Assembly: GCA_049724395.1 (NCBI GenBank)
Contig: JAUGWO010000218.1
Location: forward strand, 1-37,849
Source: Spongospora subterranea f. sp. subterranea
Taxonomy: Eukaryota > Endomyxa: Phytomyxea > Phytomyxea > Plasmodiophorida
Reading direction: 5' to 3'
DNA: 37,849 nt
This document shows positions 7,833-19,160 of the stretch, piece by piece; positions within the stretch are counted from its first letter, which is position 1, and every line of letters begins with the position of its first letter. Both the position numbers and the translations under genes were made by a program. Under the pieces are notes generated by a model, which saw only the letters and a program-made list of their open reading frames with translations, was not told the DNA's origin and searched no databases.

Positions 7833-9695
7833 ATGGGATCCACATTGACTCCTATGTTCGTGGCCCTGGCCTGCATCATTGTCTTTACAATCGCCCATCC
7901 TGACAGTCCCGGCACCTCTAGTCAGGCGGTCCCCAGTGACGCTCCCGTCCTTCCCCTCGCAGGAGCTGGTGAAACTTTGTGTTCTAGCTGTTTACAACAA
8001 CCTGTTGATGAAATCATAAGAGAGCTATCCCGAAGTTCTGGCGCCATCAATCGCGCCAGGGTCGACAGGCGTTGGATTTTCTGCTTCCTACCTGACAACA
8101 ACGACGCAGGCGAATGGATTTTCTGCTCCCTACCTGACAACAACGACGCAGGCGAATTGCCCAAAAGATATCTGAACAATGAAGTAAGCGCCTTCCTCAT
8201 TTCTACAACACTTTGACTGAACAATGTGTTAGAAACTGTGGGCCACTATGCCAACACTGGACCTGACCAGAACTATCATCAAAGACGCGGTGACAGATTT
8301 GCTGAAGGACGTGGAGACAGGTCCGGCGAAAGAGGCCCTGATAGAAAAGATGATGATAGGCCCAGATGCAGTGCTGAAGAGCAACAGAGAGTCGAAACCA
8401 GATTTATCGAAATTCAGCATGGAGAAGCTAAAGGAAGATTTGCCGATTGAGGACCTGAAACAGACTTTGACAGTGTGGCTATATGATGTGATGAGTGACT
8501 TGTCACCGCAGGTCATCACAAAACTGGATAAGATTGTGCGAGACATTCAAGAAAATGGGATGATAACTCCAAAGGGTCTCGACGATAGTGAAGTCAAATT
8601 CCTTCGGAAATTAAACGGGCCTAACGTCTTCACGAGATCACAACCGCTCCTTAAGCTTCTGTTGGGCGCCATGAACTGTTCTTTTAACCGTTTGTTGGGT
8701 GCCGGTTCTGCTGCTCTATTTGCTGTGAACAGACCTGTCGTTGGTGGCGTTCTGATGGCGGGCATGCTATGGAGGGCGTTTATGGAGGCTATCCCTACAT
8801 ACGATGCATTGCGTACAAACGATCACGATGAATTCTGTGATGCCAGAGATGTTCGTGTCATTCGCAACGGTGGTATAATGAAGGTAAATTCCATTTTGGA
8901 TTTCATATAAAATCAAGTTTTTTTTATGTTTCTGCAAACATGTTTTGATTGGGATTCAGTCGTTTATTTTTGTTTTCATTTTCTCTGGTAATTGTTGTTC
9001 ACAAACTGTTCGTGTCTGGGAGCCATCTAACGTGCTACTAACAGTCAATATTGGAAACTGGGCTAGTTCCCAATGATATAATCCTTCTTCAAGGTTGTCA
9101 ACCTGTCCCTGCTGATTGTCGCATTGTTTTCTCCCAAGACCTCATTGTCAATGAGGGCTTATCGACCCGGGAAGCCAAGGGCGATGGCGCGGTGGTGTAT
9201 AGGGGAACTCGTGTCACCTCAGGCCGCGCTCTAGCAGTTGTTTTCGGCACTGGTATGAACACACGAATGGGATCGAACCTGGTTCGACACATTAAGGTCG
9301 GCTCAATTTCCTTGGGATCCCACAATTGAAACTGATTCGCACAACAGAAAAGAATGACTCCGATCATTGACAAGGATGACGCTTGGAAAGCGATCAAGGT
9401 TTCCGTGCCAGTCATCTTTGGTCTCGGCGCTTTTCAGATGGTGTTCGGGCGGTCGCCGGTCCTGCAAGCGATTGAAGTCCAATGTTTCCTGATGGTGATC
9501 GCTCTTTGTATTGCTGTTTTCTCCGAATGTCTTCACATGTCTTCCATACTATCGTTGAACGAAGGTCGGCGTTCAATTCAAGGCTTCTTCCGAACGGTTA
9601 CGCAAGCGTTCGGTTCGGTCGTCGAACATTCGTCTCCCAGTTCGACGGTGACGTTGACGGAGCCGTTGCTTGATAATACTCCTGACCACAATTAA
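7833..9695 (+). CDS. Shortened P-type ATPase paralogue lacking catalytic domains
   Basis: Four exons, 7833-8183, 8233-8883, 9045-9296 and 9348-9695, join without any stop or frame break to encode 533 residues. The introns (8184-8232, 8884-9044, 9297-9347) sit at the same places as introns 1-3 of the full gene at 14568-18866; intron 1 is even the same length (49). Both proteins share the hydrophobic N-terminus (MGSTLTPMFVALACII), the KPTLELTR-type region, TM1-2, the VPADCR actuator part and TM3-4. The actuator TGEP has become GLSTREAK and the TM4 IPEGLP has become VFSECLH. After LSLNEGRRSIQ the sequence jumps to the C-terminal tail (TVTLTEPLLDNTPDHN). This removes about 650 residues: the DKTG phosphorylation site, the nucleotide domain and TM5-10. 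It cannot be an ATPase. An open frame across all exons suggests recent formation or a retained regulatory role. Exon 1 holds a doubled 14-residue unit. Confidence 0.75.
8073..8156 (+). repeat. 42-base tandem duplication in exon 1
   Basis: Two adjacent 42-base units (8073-8114 and 8115-8156), nearly identical, encode WIFCFLPDNNDAGE and WIFCSLPDNNDAGE. The frame is kept. The full-length paralogue has a single diverged counterpart (YVPFCRPSERNDAD), so the duplication is specific to this copy. Confidence 0.85.
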
Positions 9696-9699
9696 TCGT

Positions 9700-9990
9700 C
9701 GTTTTCATCTTATTGTGGATTATCCAATACATTCCCTGGCTTTCATTCAATGGCTCTGTATTTCACCTTGGTTTTTTTGTTAAATTGACCCATCGAACGA
9801 CAACATGGGCATTGAATTGTCAATGCCCATGTTGTCGTTCGAAATCTGTATTTTTGTTCAGATGACTAATCCAATGTTTTTACCAAATTTATTTGTTGAG
9901 AGAGGTGAGCGATTACCACGAACTTTAATTTTTGCAACGATTGAAAGCGTTTTCGGTCAGAGGCGAAATTGGGTTGGGTTTACCTTAGAC
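9700..9990 (+). repeat. 3' flank shared by three ATPase copies
   Basis: This flank is repeated at about 10750-11020 (same orientation) and, inverted, at about 14230-14567 next to the full gene's stop. Shared words include TATCCAATACATT, TTTTCGGTCAG and GGGTTTA. The three loci are therefore duplicates that include downstream DNA. Conservation may reflect common descent only, but it could include a 3' untranslated region. Confidence 0.7.
9793..9842. repeat. Perfect 23-base-arm palindrome
   Basis: Arms 9793-9815 and 9820-9842 are exact inverse copies around a 4-base loop (ATTG). The paralogous flank at about 10850 has no second arm, so the structure arose as a local inverted duplication after the two flanks separated. 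Confidence 0.9.
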
Positions 9991-10500
9991 CTGGGTAAAT
10001 AACGGTATCAAATAGAATAGTATAGCCGGCTAGGTTGGTGAAGAATTGTCTATGTACTGTGGCTCTGATCTCAAGAACCGAGGCGAGATAGGTCTTAAAC
10101 TGAAGTGGATATCGTCGCAGAAATTTTTTTTTAACGAATTGCGGAAATGAGGTCTGGCGGTCAAGAGGAACCCACTCCGGTCGAGGAATATAGTTATTCG
10201 TGGATGGGGCGGACGTCGAAATCCAGATGATAATCACGATGAAGTGTCCCGCTAACAGAGAAACCGGATCAGTCCTGCAACGATGTGCGTGTTTGCTGAA
10301 AAATATATGGGCTCGATTCGATTCAAGTTTCTGGGTTATCTTGCCAAGATGTATTCGCTGTTATGGAATCGTCGGTTCATTCAGAGCCGGGTTTCTCTGA
10401 AAAAAAAGGGCCATTCCGACCTACCCGATCCCCCATATCCGATGTCGACCTGGAAGTGAGCATGTTTCTGCGATTCTGGCTCTTTAACTGGGGAAACAGG
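9991..10500. other. Unassigned sequence between the two short ATPase copies
   Basis: No exon could be recognised. By position it should hold the 5' two-thirds of the second short ATPase copy, but no match to exons 1-3 was found by eye. It is either highly decayed or replaced. Confidence 0.3.
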
Positions 10501-10745
10501 AGTTGAGCATGAAAACTGTTGATAGGGCAATACGGCCCTGATATCAAACAAGTGCCTCATGATCATGATCGCTCTTGGTATTGCTGTAATCCCTTCATTT
10601 ATTTCACACTTGAACGAAGGTCGGCGGGTCATCAAGACTTGTTCGGGTTGGTTTCACCGTCGATTGGGGAGAGGAACGTCGATCATCCGTCTCCCCAATC
10701 GACGGGTGATGTTAACGGTGAATGGTAGTTGAGTGACATTATCCC
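10501..10745 (+). pseudogene. Decayed second copy of the short ATPase paralogue (3' part)
   Basis: Near 10556-10590 the frame reads MIMIALGIAVIP, the counterpart of MVIALCIAVFSE in the short paralogue and MLMISLCIAVIPEGLP in the full gene. HLNEGRRVIK then follows near 10608-10640. The DNA passes straight into the counterpart of the C-terminal tail (VVEHSSPSSTV in the short paralogue, RNVDHPSPQSTGDVNGEW here in a shifted frame), with the same large internal deletion. Frames are broken and no start is found. The region then continues into the shared 3' flank. It is a dead copy made from an already shortened gene. Confidence 0.6.
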
Positions 10746-10749
10746 TCAT

Positions 10750-11020
10750 CAAAAATAATCGTGTTTTCTTCTCATTATCGGTTATCCAATACATTCCTTG
10801 ATTTTCATTTCAAATCTCTGTATTTCACCATCGTTTCCCTTGTTCAATTGACCCACTTCCGTGTCCATGAAGTCTTTCGAAACCGTATTTTGTTCAGATA
10901 GCTAATCACTGTTTTTACTCGATCAGACCGGTGGGCGATTACAATGAATGTTTAGTCCTTGCAACGATTTGGAGGGTTTTCGGTCAGAGCGAAAATGGGT
11001 CGGGTTTAGTCCGTTGAGCA
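10750..11020 (+). repeat. Second copy of ATPase 3' flank
   Basis: Direct repeat of about 9700-9990 with moderate divergence; TATCCAATACATTCCTTG and TTGCAACGATTTGGAGGG are recognisable. The spacing between the two copies is about 1,050 bases. Confidence 0.65.
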
Positions 11021-14000
11021 TTATCCAACAGCACAAGTAGAATCGGGTTGAAAATTCACAGGATCTGTCATTGTTGATAACAACGCGTCTATGCCCAGAA
11101 ACCCAAGCAAAATATGGTGACCGCATTTTGGAGTTGAAATTACTCGTACGTGGTCGTTGGTCTCGTCAACACAAAACAATTATGAACGAGAAACTTTTTA
11201 TTGATCACCGTGTTCTAATTTTTTATATTTTTTTTTCTGACAAATTTGGTTGTTGGGAATACGAGTTCCCTACATCTATGAGAACTGTTTTCTTGAGTGC
11301 ATCCTTCGTCAAGTAGCCATCGATTGGCTACTTGATGAAGGATTCACTGACCAAACAACAGTACGATGTGCACAAGACTGCATCGGTGTTGCTGAACGAG
11401 GACAGCACACAATGCGCTCGAATACATCCAGGAGTGAGGATAAAACATGGGGAGACGCGATTGATACAGCAGCACACCCTTTCCACAGAACGGCTTCGTC
11501 GATCGATGAATCATCTGCGGGTCGTCGGAAGCAACCTCTGGTCAACGTTCCTGAGTAAAGTAAAATGTGATGAACGTGCAGAGCCAGTCCATGATGTTGG
11601 GTTATTGTTATTGTCGGAAAGCTTGGCGTTTATTGGATGTGCACAACCAGAATTGCATAATTGTCAATCAACAGCCCTAACGCTCAAAAATGGAGATTCC
11701 GCCGTTAGTGATGCAGCGATGGTACTACAGTACTACCGTTAGGAAATCTGTGTTTATTCCACAATATGAACTCAACAAGCAGTTATGTTGAGAAGACGTC
11801 GGAATTGAAAGTTGATTGAGCACGATGAACGTCTGTGTGTCAAAGTTAGGCAACTTCTCATTGCCGCCCGTATTCTTCATTTTCATCATCTCAGACAGCA
11901 CCCTTCGGTAGGTCCGATTCTTGATTCATTGGTTCATCTCCACCTGGTATTGTATCTGACTCAGTTTATCAAGTATCGCCAATACAGACCGTGTCGATAT
12001 CATCCCAGTCTGACACGACTTCTCCGATGTTGTAATGAATTGGCGCTGTATTGCCCAACTTGCATGAAGGTTCTTTGGTCAACTGATCGGGAAGATGAAG
12101 GTTGGGAGTATTATATGTTTTGCTCAAACAATACAGGGAGAATTAGAGACAATTTTATGATAAGGATCAACGGTTTGTATCGGCAATACGGTCAATATAT
12201 CTGATCGTAGTTTGAAAGTTGACTGCAGACAATATCCCAATAATTGAAACAGTTTGCAGTGAGAGGATATTCGCTGATCTGGGGTGTGAAGCTGTGAGAT
12301 AGAAAATTTGTTCATCAAAATCGGCAACGTACACCCTAATGGAATTACCCAGAAGAAACACAGTTTGGAATGTTGTTTAGTAATCAATGTGCTCTGCCGA
12401 TGACCACGAATATATTACAATGAGACATTGGTGCCTGTAGCTCATTATGCATTCCAACAGATTTCAAGGGCTAGCCAATCAATATTGACGCTGAGAGCTC
12501 GACAGGCTGATGTTCCCAATGTCTTTCTTTGTGGACATATTGATGACGAACTGTATGTGAAACAGCCCCTGAGGGTTTCATGGATATGGACATCACCAAA
12601 TATGTAGGGGAACTTAACAAGGGCCTTCTGTAATATATTATTGCCCATGAGAACTCACAACAGACCCAGTTATCGCAGGGGCCGGCCGACTGCTGAAATA
12701 GGGTGTTGCACAAGAACACGACAAGTGCCTTGAGGATGCAGCGTTCAACTCCAAATGGCTCGAGGGGAAGTTTAGTGCTTCGGAACGGCGTCTGAATGGG
12801 TTGGCGATTTATGGGAGCAGATATGCAAACCAAGATATCTTCATCAAAATTTTCAGAAAACCGGGTGTCTTCTCGGAGCAACGATGGCGTCAATCAAACG
12901 AATCCAAATTCAGGGCCTGAAGCACTATGTCTTCAACCCGCCAATTTCGTCATAAATTTTGACTATGATCCCGAATTCACAGACAACATCAGGTCGGATG
13001 AGAACAAGGAGTTTGACAGCGGGTTCTTTAATTGAGAATATGTGTCGGACAATGCTCTTCGAATAGTCTTCAATGTGCTGAAGTGCTCGACCACCTGTCT
13101 TCCACGCTTTCTCTTGGAAGAGTCGCCGCTGGACGTGAAACCGTTGGTCGTTATCGACGAGACCAACCATGGTGTCAGTTAAGGAGAGGATTGTTTTGGT
13201 GAATAGAGTGGATCATAACAACTTTCGTCCAATTTAACAATTAAACGAGCCATGAGACACACTTTTTCTCTAGCAAAAAACCACAAAAGCAAAGCATTTC
13301 CCTTGCGAGTTCTTGGCAAAAATGACCATTGTCAATGTGCAAATATCTCTATTAAGGCCCTGAACTCGATCTATGCTCCTGATTAGGACCCTGGAAGCTC
13401 GTTTCGTCTTGAAATTTTCACTGTATTCGTGAGATTTCATTAAAGGTGGGTTGTCCCACAAATGGTGTTCCCAAATTTTTCCAGAAGTAATCGCTGCCTG
13501 ATCTTAGACACAACGTGAGTCCAAAACACTCACGTTTGTTGTTGAGCGATTGAATCGTAAATCCATGGCAACGCCGACCTCATATGCAATGGGCTGTTCG
13601 GACCTTGATGTTGCGAATTGCAGAGACTAAACCGTTCTCCTTCATCAGCATCATGATTGGAATTGACAGAAAAAAGCTGTGTCAACGAGGCTTTGGCAGA
13701 TGTTTTATAGCTGAGTTCTGTTGACAATTGAGTTTACACTCCAAGACGTCGGATTCGTCTTGCTGATCAAGGATTTCATGATGACGTCCTTGGTCGGGAG
13801 TATGGAACACGTAACCATTGTTGAAATCGATAACAAAACCCAAGAGAAGAAGACAGCGTCAGACAACAGCACAGCGTAGCGAAAAGGGATATTGCCCAGG
13901 AAATTGGATGGAATGATTGGTCAGTATTCATTGACTACCGCTAGGAATCATTCCTTTTCTGCAATTCGCATCTGACGGAATATGATTCACGAGGAATATG

Positions 14001-14229
14001 GTTTCTGGGACATCATGGCGATAAACGCCCGTACGACCTTTCAGCAGAATCTGTCATCAAAGACCGCTTTGCGATTGCGTCCATCACCACTCATATCTGC
14101 AAAATTAACTAAAACGGTCAAAGTTATAGTAGAAAACGGTGAAACAAATGAAGTTTGGTTGGGCAAAAGAGTTCACTAAATATTCATCAAACAGTGTTTG
14201 TCGACGAGACACCGCCGCGTATTAGTCGT
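11021..14229. other. 3.2 kb of old unassigned sequence
   Basis: Only short frames in shifting registers are seen. The longest is 11332-11742 (+, 136 residues, containing ERLRRSMNHLRVVGSNLW), with no domain I recognise. Minus-strand pieces at 12445-12893 and 12963-13170 show patches of protein-like composition interrupted by stops, which suggests decayed coding DNA of unknown kind. Nothing supports a live gene. A small hairpin lies at 11301-11343. Confidence 0.4.
11301..11343. repeat. 19-base-arm inverted repeat
   Basis: Arms 11301-11319 and 11325-11343 pair with one mismatch around a 5-base loop (TCGAT). The structure could form a stable hairpin. Confidence 0.85.
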
Positions 14230-14567
14230 CTCAACTTCCCTAGATTTGTTCGACCTGTCGCACGTGTTTCTGTTGGATAATTCACTGCATGTGATATGAA
14301 GATGGCCTGGCGTTTGACACGATGACTAAACCCGACCCATTTTCCGCCCCTGACCGAATAAGCTCCAATACGTTTGCAACAACTCGGAAATCGATCTGAT
14401 CAGAAAAGAACAGTGATGAGCCACTTGAAGAAAATCAAAACAGCATTCGATGTCGTATTCGAAAGACATGGACCTTGATAGGATGAATTGAACATGGAAA
14501 CACTATGATGAACTGCAGAGACATGAGATGAAAATCAAGTAATGTATTGGATACCCAAGAAACACAA
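14230..14567 (-). repeat. 3' flank of full-length ATPase, shared with short copies
   Basis: Directly after the stop codon (- strand) this DNA matches the flanks at 9700-9990 and 10750-11020, with TATCCAATACATTACTTG, TTCTGATCAGATCG, GGGTCGGGTTTAGT and others. It links the three loci as one duplication family in tail-to-tail orientation. Confidence 0.7.
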
Positions 14568-17500
14568 TCAGTGGCGATGAGGGGCATTATCACTCAAAGG
14601 GTCAATCTCTGTCAACGTCAGCTTCGAACGGGAAGCCGGATTTTCGACGTCCGAAACGAATTGTTCCGAAATCATGCCGAAGCAGCGCTTGACGAATCGA
14701 ATCTTGAAGAGGGCCTTGAGGGCCTCATGGCCGAGTGGCAACGCGAGAGATAGAGCCACCGCCATCGTGAACACATTAGCGGGCATCACGTGCATCTTCA
14801 ACAAGCCGGACAGTTTCGGAACGTAGGGAACAGCAGCGGTCAGCAAGCCGGAGACAACAACGGCTATGTGCATGCCGCGATTCGTGAAAAACTGGGGCCC
14901 GATAACGGAACCGGTTAGATCCCGACAAGTATACGAAAAGAACAGTTGGGATAGCGTCATGAACGTCATCACTGCCGTACTGCTGACGCTGTATGCACGC
15001 TCGGCCAACTCCGAGTGAACGTCGTTGGTGTCGCCTTTGAGGTTACCGAAATCTTGGGAGTACGAGAACATCTGAATGGCCAGCGCGCAGATCGTGGTAA
15101 GAAGGTTGATCTGGAGAATCTGGGCCCAGTGGAACCCCTTGAGAACTGGCGCCGAAACCGGAGTTGGAGGATCCAACATCAAATCGCGGGGTGCCTGAAA
15201 TTGAACTCAGTTGAAAGTTTTTCAAAAAACACGAGTGGAACAAGTTACCCGATCATTCGCGAACGGAACGATGTTGAAGATATCGGTGAAGGCATTGAGC
15301 CAGAGAACCATCAACGAATCCAGAGAAGCGGGTAGGCCGAACAGCCCGCCGAAGAAGGGACCGAGCTCACCAGGATTGGCGCCGAACATACAGTAGACAG
15401 CCTTGCCCATGTTTTCGCCGACGAGGCGTCCTTGTTCAATCAAGACGGCAACCATAGAAAAGTCCTCACTCAACAGATTGATAGGAGCAATACGCTTGGT
15501 CAGATCGGTGGCGCTGGAGACTGCGATACCAGCGTCGGCTTTCTTCAACGCCGGTGCGTCGTTGACGCCGTCACCAGTCATGGCGACAATGTGACCACGA
15601 CGCTGCAATGATTCGACGATGGTGACCTTGTCTTCTGGTCGGGCTTGCGCAAACACTGAAGTCTGCTCGACCAAATCGTCGAGGTCGTTAAGCGCTTCAA
15701 TCAATTTCTTGTTGAGCGACTCGGCAGTCGAATCCGGGGTCAGAATCGCAGTGATCTCATCTCGATGCTCTTGAGAGATACCGTCCCTCATTTTGTAACC
15801 AAGCAGCTTGAGGTCGCTCTTGATATCATCGACAACCTGCTGTTTCGCCCGCAAATCGATGCACTTTATCGCTTTATGAAGAAGTGGCTCAAAAATTTCG
15901 GCATCAGTCGCGATGGCTTTGGCTGTTAGGAGCATATCGCCAGTTATCATCTTGACGGCGATTCCCGCTCGCTTCAACCGGCGAATGGTACCAGGAACCG
16001 AATCCCGAAGTGGATCTTCAATGGCAAAGAATCCAATGAAGGTCAAACTATTTTCGACGTTGACACTGTGGTCCTGCTGGTTGCGCATGCATGAATACGC
16101 CAGAGCGAGTACACGCTGTCCCTTGCTGGACATATTGTCAACAGTTTGATGAAGCTGACTACGTTCCTCTGCCGATAACGGATAAACATCGCCATCAGGC
16201 CTCAGGATATTATCGCATTTGTCTAGAATGACCCCCGGCGACCCTAAACAATAACAAGCACGTTAACGAAGGAGTAAGAGACAGCCATGTAGATGCTAGA
16301 ATTCACCTTTAACAAGGGCAACCAACGGTAAACTGGATGTGAAAAAAGTGTCGCTCGGGTTGTGTTCAACCACAACTGACATTGTTTTGCGGTCCGCATT
16401 GAACGTGTTAACATTCTTGACCGTGTACTTTTTTAAGATTTCGTCCTGAACAAGAGCAAATCATGTCAGATATCAACATCCACAATCTCGAAGCGTAAAA
16501 AACAACTATTTGAAATTCGAAAGCAGAATCGGAAAAGCTGTAAATGTAAGCAGTACCTTCCCGGATCGGAACCGATGTTCGTGTGCAACACGAGCCAAAG
16601 CAACATCTGTCGCCTGCCCAGTGAAGGTTCCGTCGTCCATCAGTTGGGCACTGTTACACAGCCATGCAATGGTCATGAGAGGATCCAACTTCTCACTCTG
16701 ACTCGCTTCAAGATCACCACGGTTTAGAGCGATCGCCTGGCCGAAGGTGTATGCTTCAACGGCAGTCATGACACCAGTGGTCAGAGTTCCGGTTTTGTCG
16801 GAACAGAAAACGTCGACAGCAGACAGACTTTCGACAGCGGCCATGGTACGAATACGTGCCTCACATTCTTCTTGTATGGCACGCCGACCTTTGTTCAGCG
16901 ACAGTGTACAAGAGATGGGAAGACCTTCAGGGATTACAGCAATACAAAGAGAGATCATGAGCATGAAAACCTGGAGGAACCGGTTTTGGGTCGATTGCGG
17001 GACCGGCGTCCGCCTTAACGCCATCAGTAAAACGCCAAGCACGACGATTACTGAAACGGACACCTTGACGAATGCAAAAACAAGAGCCTCGACCTTGTCC
17101 ATAATCGGAGTGGATTTGCGTTCTTTCTGTTGAGCGAATCCGTTAAGATACAGGTCAGAAACAAGGCAAATCGAAAATTAACCTACCATAATGAGTTGTT
17201 CCTGAATCGATCCCATTCGAGTGTTCATACCGATGCCAAAAACCTCTGCTAGACCGTGTCCTTCGCTGACATGAGTTCCCTTCATGATCAGGTTGTCGAA
17301 GGTATGACAGTCTTCGCCCATTTCTGCCACGGCACCATCGCATTTTGCCAAGTGCTTGGGTTCCCCGGTCAATGATGCCTCAACCACTTTAAGGTCCGAC
17401 GATTGAAAAACACGACAATCTGCAGGGACACCTTGACCAGTTTCAAGATAGATGATGTCACCGGGAACTAGTTCCGATTCAGATATGATCTGTTAGCAGC

Positions 17501-18866
17501 ACGTTAAGAATCTTTCAGAAAGGAACAGTTTGTGAGCAGCATTGGACAGAAGAAACAATAATTACAGGCGCGTGAATGCCAATCGAAACATGTGTCAAAG
17601 AAATATCAAAGAAGTTGATTCGAATAAAAAATACTGAAATGACATGTACCTTGCGGACACCACCGTTGCGAATGACCTGAATGTTACCGGGCTCCTCAAT
17701 GTCCATCAGATCGGCTTGGCGTGAAGCATTGTATTCAGGAATGGTCCCCATGAAAATTACAAATAACATGACCGCAAACATTACCCCACCATCGACAGGT
17801 TTTTTCATGGAAAACAGAGCAACACAGCCAGCCACCAACAAGAGGACGAAAAAACTGTTGATGGCGGCCCACAAAATCTTGAGGAACGATGCCGATTTCG
17901 GCAAATCCAAGACGTTACTTCCATGCTCTTCTTGAAGACTTTTGACATCATAATCGTACAGACCGTTCGGCTGTAACACGCCTGATTTTTCGTAGTCTTC
18001 CACCAATTGAATCAGCTTTGTGCTGATTTGTGCCCGCGACTCACGCTTCACCCCTTGTAGCACCTTGGTTAATTTCGCTTCCAGGTCCTTCATCGGCGAA
18101 TCTTGTATCTCTTCCATGCTGCATTCCGATGAAACTCGCTTCGGCTTTGTTTTTGCTCTCCAGCAGTGCCTCTAGAACTTCCATCACCTCTGTTATCAGA
18201 TCTGGCGCCTCTTTCAGCAAGTCGGCCATACGCTCTTTCATAAACTCTCTGGTCAATTCCAGTGTTGGCTTAGCAGCCCACACTTTCTAACACATTGCTC
18301 AGTCGAAGGTTTGTAGAGATGCGGAAGACGCTTACCTCATTTTTAAGATTCTTTTTCGATGGTTGATCTGCATCGTTGCGTTCAGAAGGGCGGCAGAAAG
18401 GCACATACTTGTTGAGCGCTTTGCGAATGTTTTGTTTGACGGCGCCAACAATTCGGGATAGCTTTCCAACGTTTTCGTCAACAGGAGTGTGGTCTGGATA
18501 CGCCTTCTTGAGCTCCTCAAGAAGTGCAGCCTTGTTGTCATCGACAAGAAGTGATTCTTCATGAATGACAGGTTGTTGTGGACTGCTGCTGCTAGAAAAC
18601 GAAGGTTTTGTCAGAAACCTTGCAGCTGCATCGGAAGCCTGCCTCAATGGGGATCTCTTTGTGGGAAATTTGAAGGATTGAAAATTGACGAGACTTCGGG
18701 ACTGTTTAAGAGATTTCGGGGGGAATGTCACAGCCCCAGCTCCTTTGAGGCAATGGAGGTTGGCGGTACTCGAGTCAGTAGCGGTATCGGGATTGTCAGG
18801 ATGGGCGATGGTAAAGGCAATGATGCAGGCCAGGGCCATGAACACTGGAGTCCATGTCGATCCCAT
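14568..18866 (-). CDS. P2-type cation-transporting ATPase
   Basis: Seven exons: 18866-18336, 18286-17650, 17489-17187, 17126-16557, 16445-16307, 16243-15249, 15194-14568. They encode about 1,266 residues of a membrane pump driven by ATP through an aspartyl phosphate. Seen: TGEP (about 430) in the actuator domain, IPEGLP in TM4, CSDKTGTLTTG (Asp about 600), FNADRKTMSV and KGSPG in the nucleotide domain, MITGD, TGDGVNDAP (about 949), GANPGEL in TM5 and LWLNAFTDI in TM6. TM4 Glu, TM5 Asn/Glu and TM6 Asn/Thr/Asp match the calcium ligands of SERCA-type (P2A) pumps, so calcium is the best guess. Odd points: a ~330-residue N-terminal extension starting with a signal-like hydrophobic stretch, TGEP instead of TGES, TGDM instead of TGDN, and one extra base in a T5 run (18150-18154) in exon 2. 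That base breaks the frame between LLESK and SMEEIQD; every other exon joint is in phase. Confidence 0.9.
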
Positions 18867-19160
18867 GGCTCAAACGAAGATCAGAGGGTGAACTCGAGGT
18901 GACGTTCGGCTTGCTTGAGGTCTTTGGGATATCAACCTTCGATGTGAATGAAGAGATTCGGGGTTTCTGATCACAGTGACTACCCTCTGACAGTGGCACT
19001 GAGTAAACTCCGAAAAACCGTAACGCCACGGAGCCCGTCGCTACAGCGTGTTGGCTGACTGTTGACTGCCGTACACACACCACTGTGTGACGCTGTCCAG
19101 AAATGTTACCTGACTGTGGGGATGAGACCCTTGACATGCCGTCACGGCCCATGTACGAGA
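18867..19160 (-). promoter_or_regulatory. 5' flank of full-length ATPase
   Basis: Homologous to 7690-7832, mainly in the last ~110 bases before the start codon; similarity thins out further upstream. The start context is GCCATGGGATC in both. It probably contains the 5' leader and core promoter, but no individual site can be named. Confidence 0.5.

Noticed and set aside
12445-13170. A single minus-strand gene
   Set aside because: Protein-like patches lie in different frames with stops between them and no splice pattern that joins them. It is reported only as decayed sequence.
18145-18160. Programmed -1 frameshift at the A-rich run of the ATPase
   Set aside because: The zero-frame codons do not form a proper X-XXY-YYZ heptamer and the needed shift is +1. 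A one-base insertion or error is simpler.
14568-18866. Na+/K+-ATPase alpha subunit
   Set aside because: TM4 has IPEGLP and TM6 has NAFTD, the SERCA-like pattern, and the nucleotide domain reads FNADRKTMSV. Na+/K+ pumps have VPEGLL and a different TM6.
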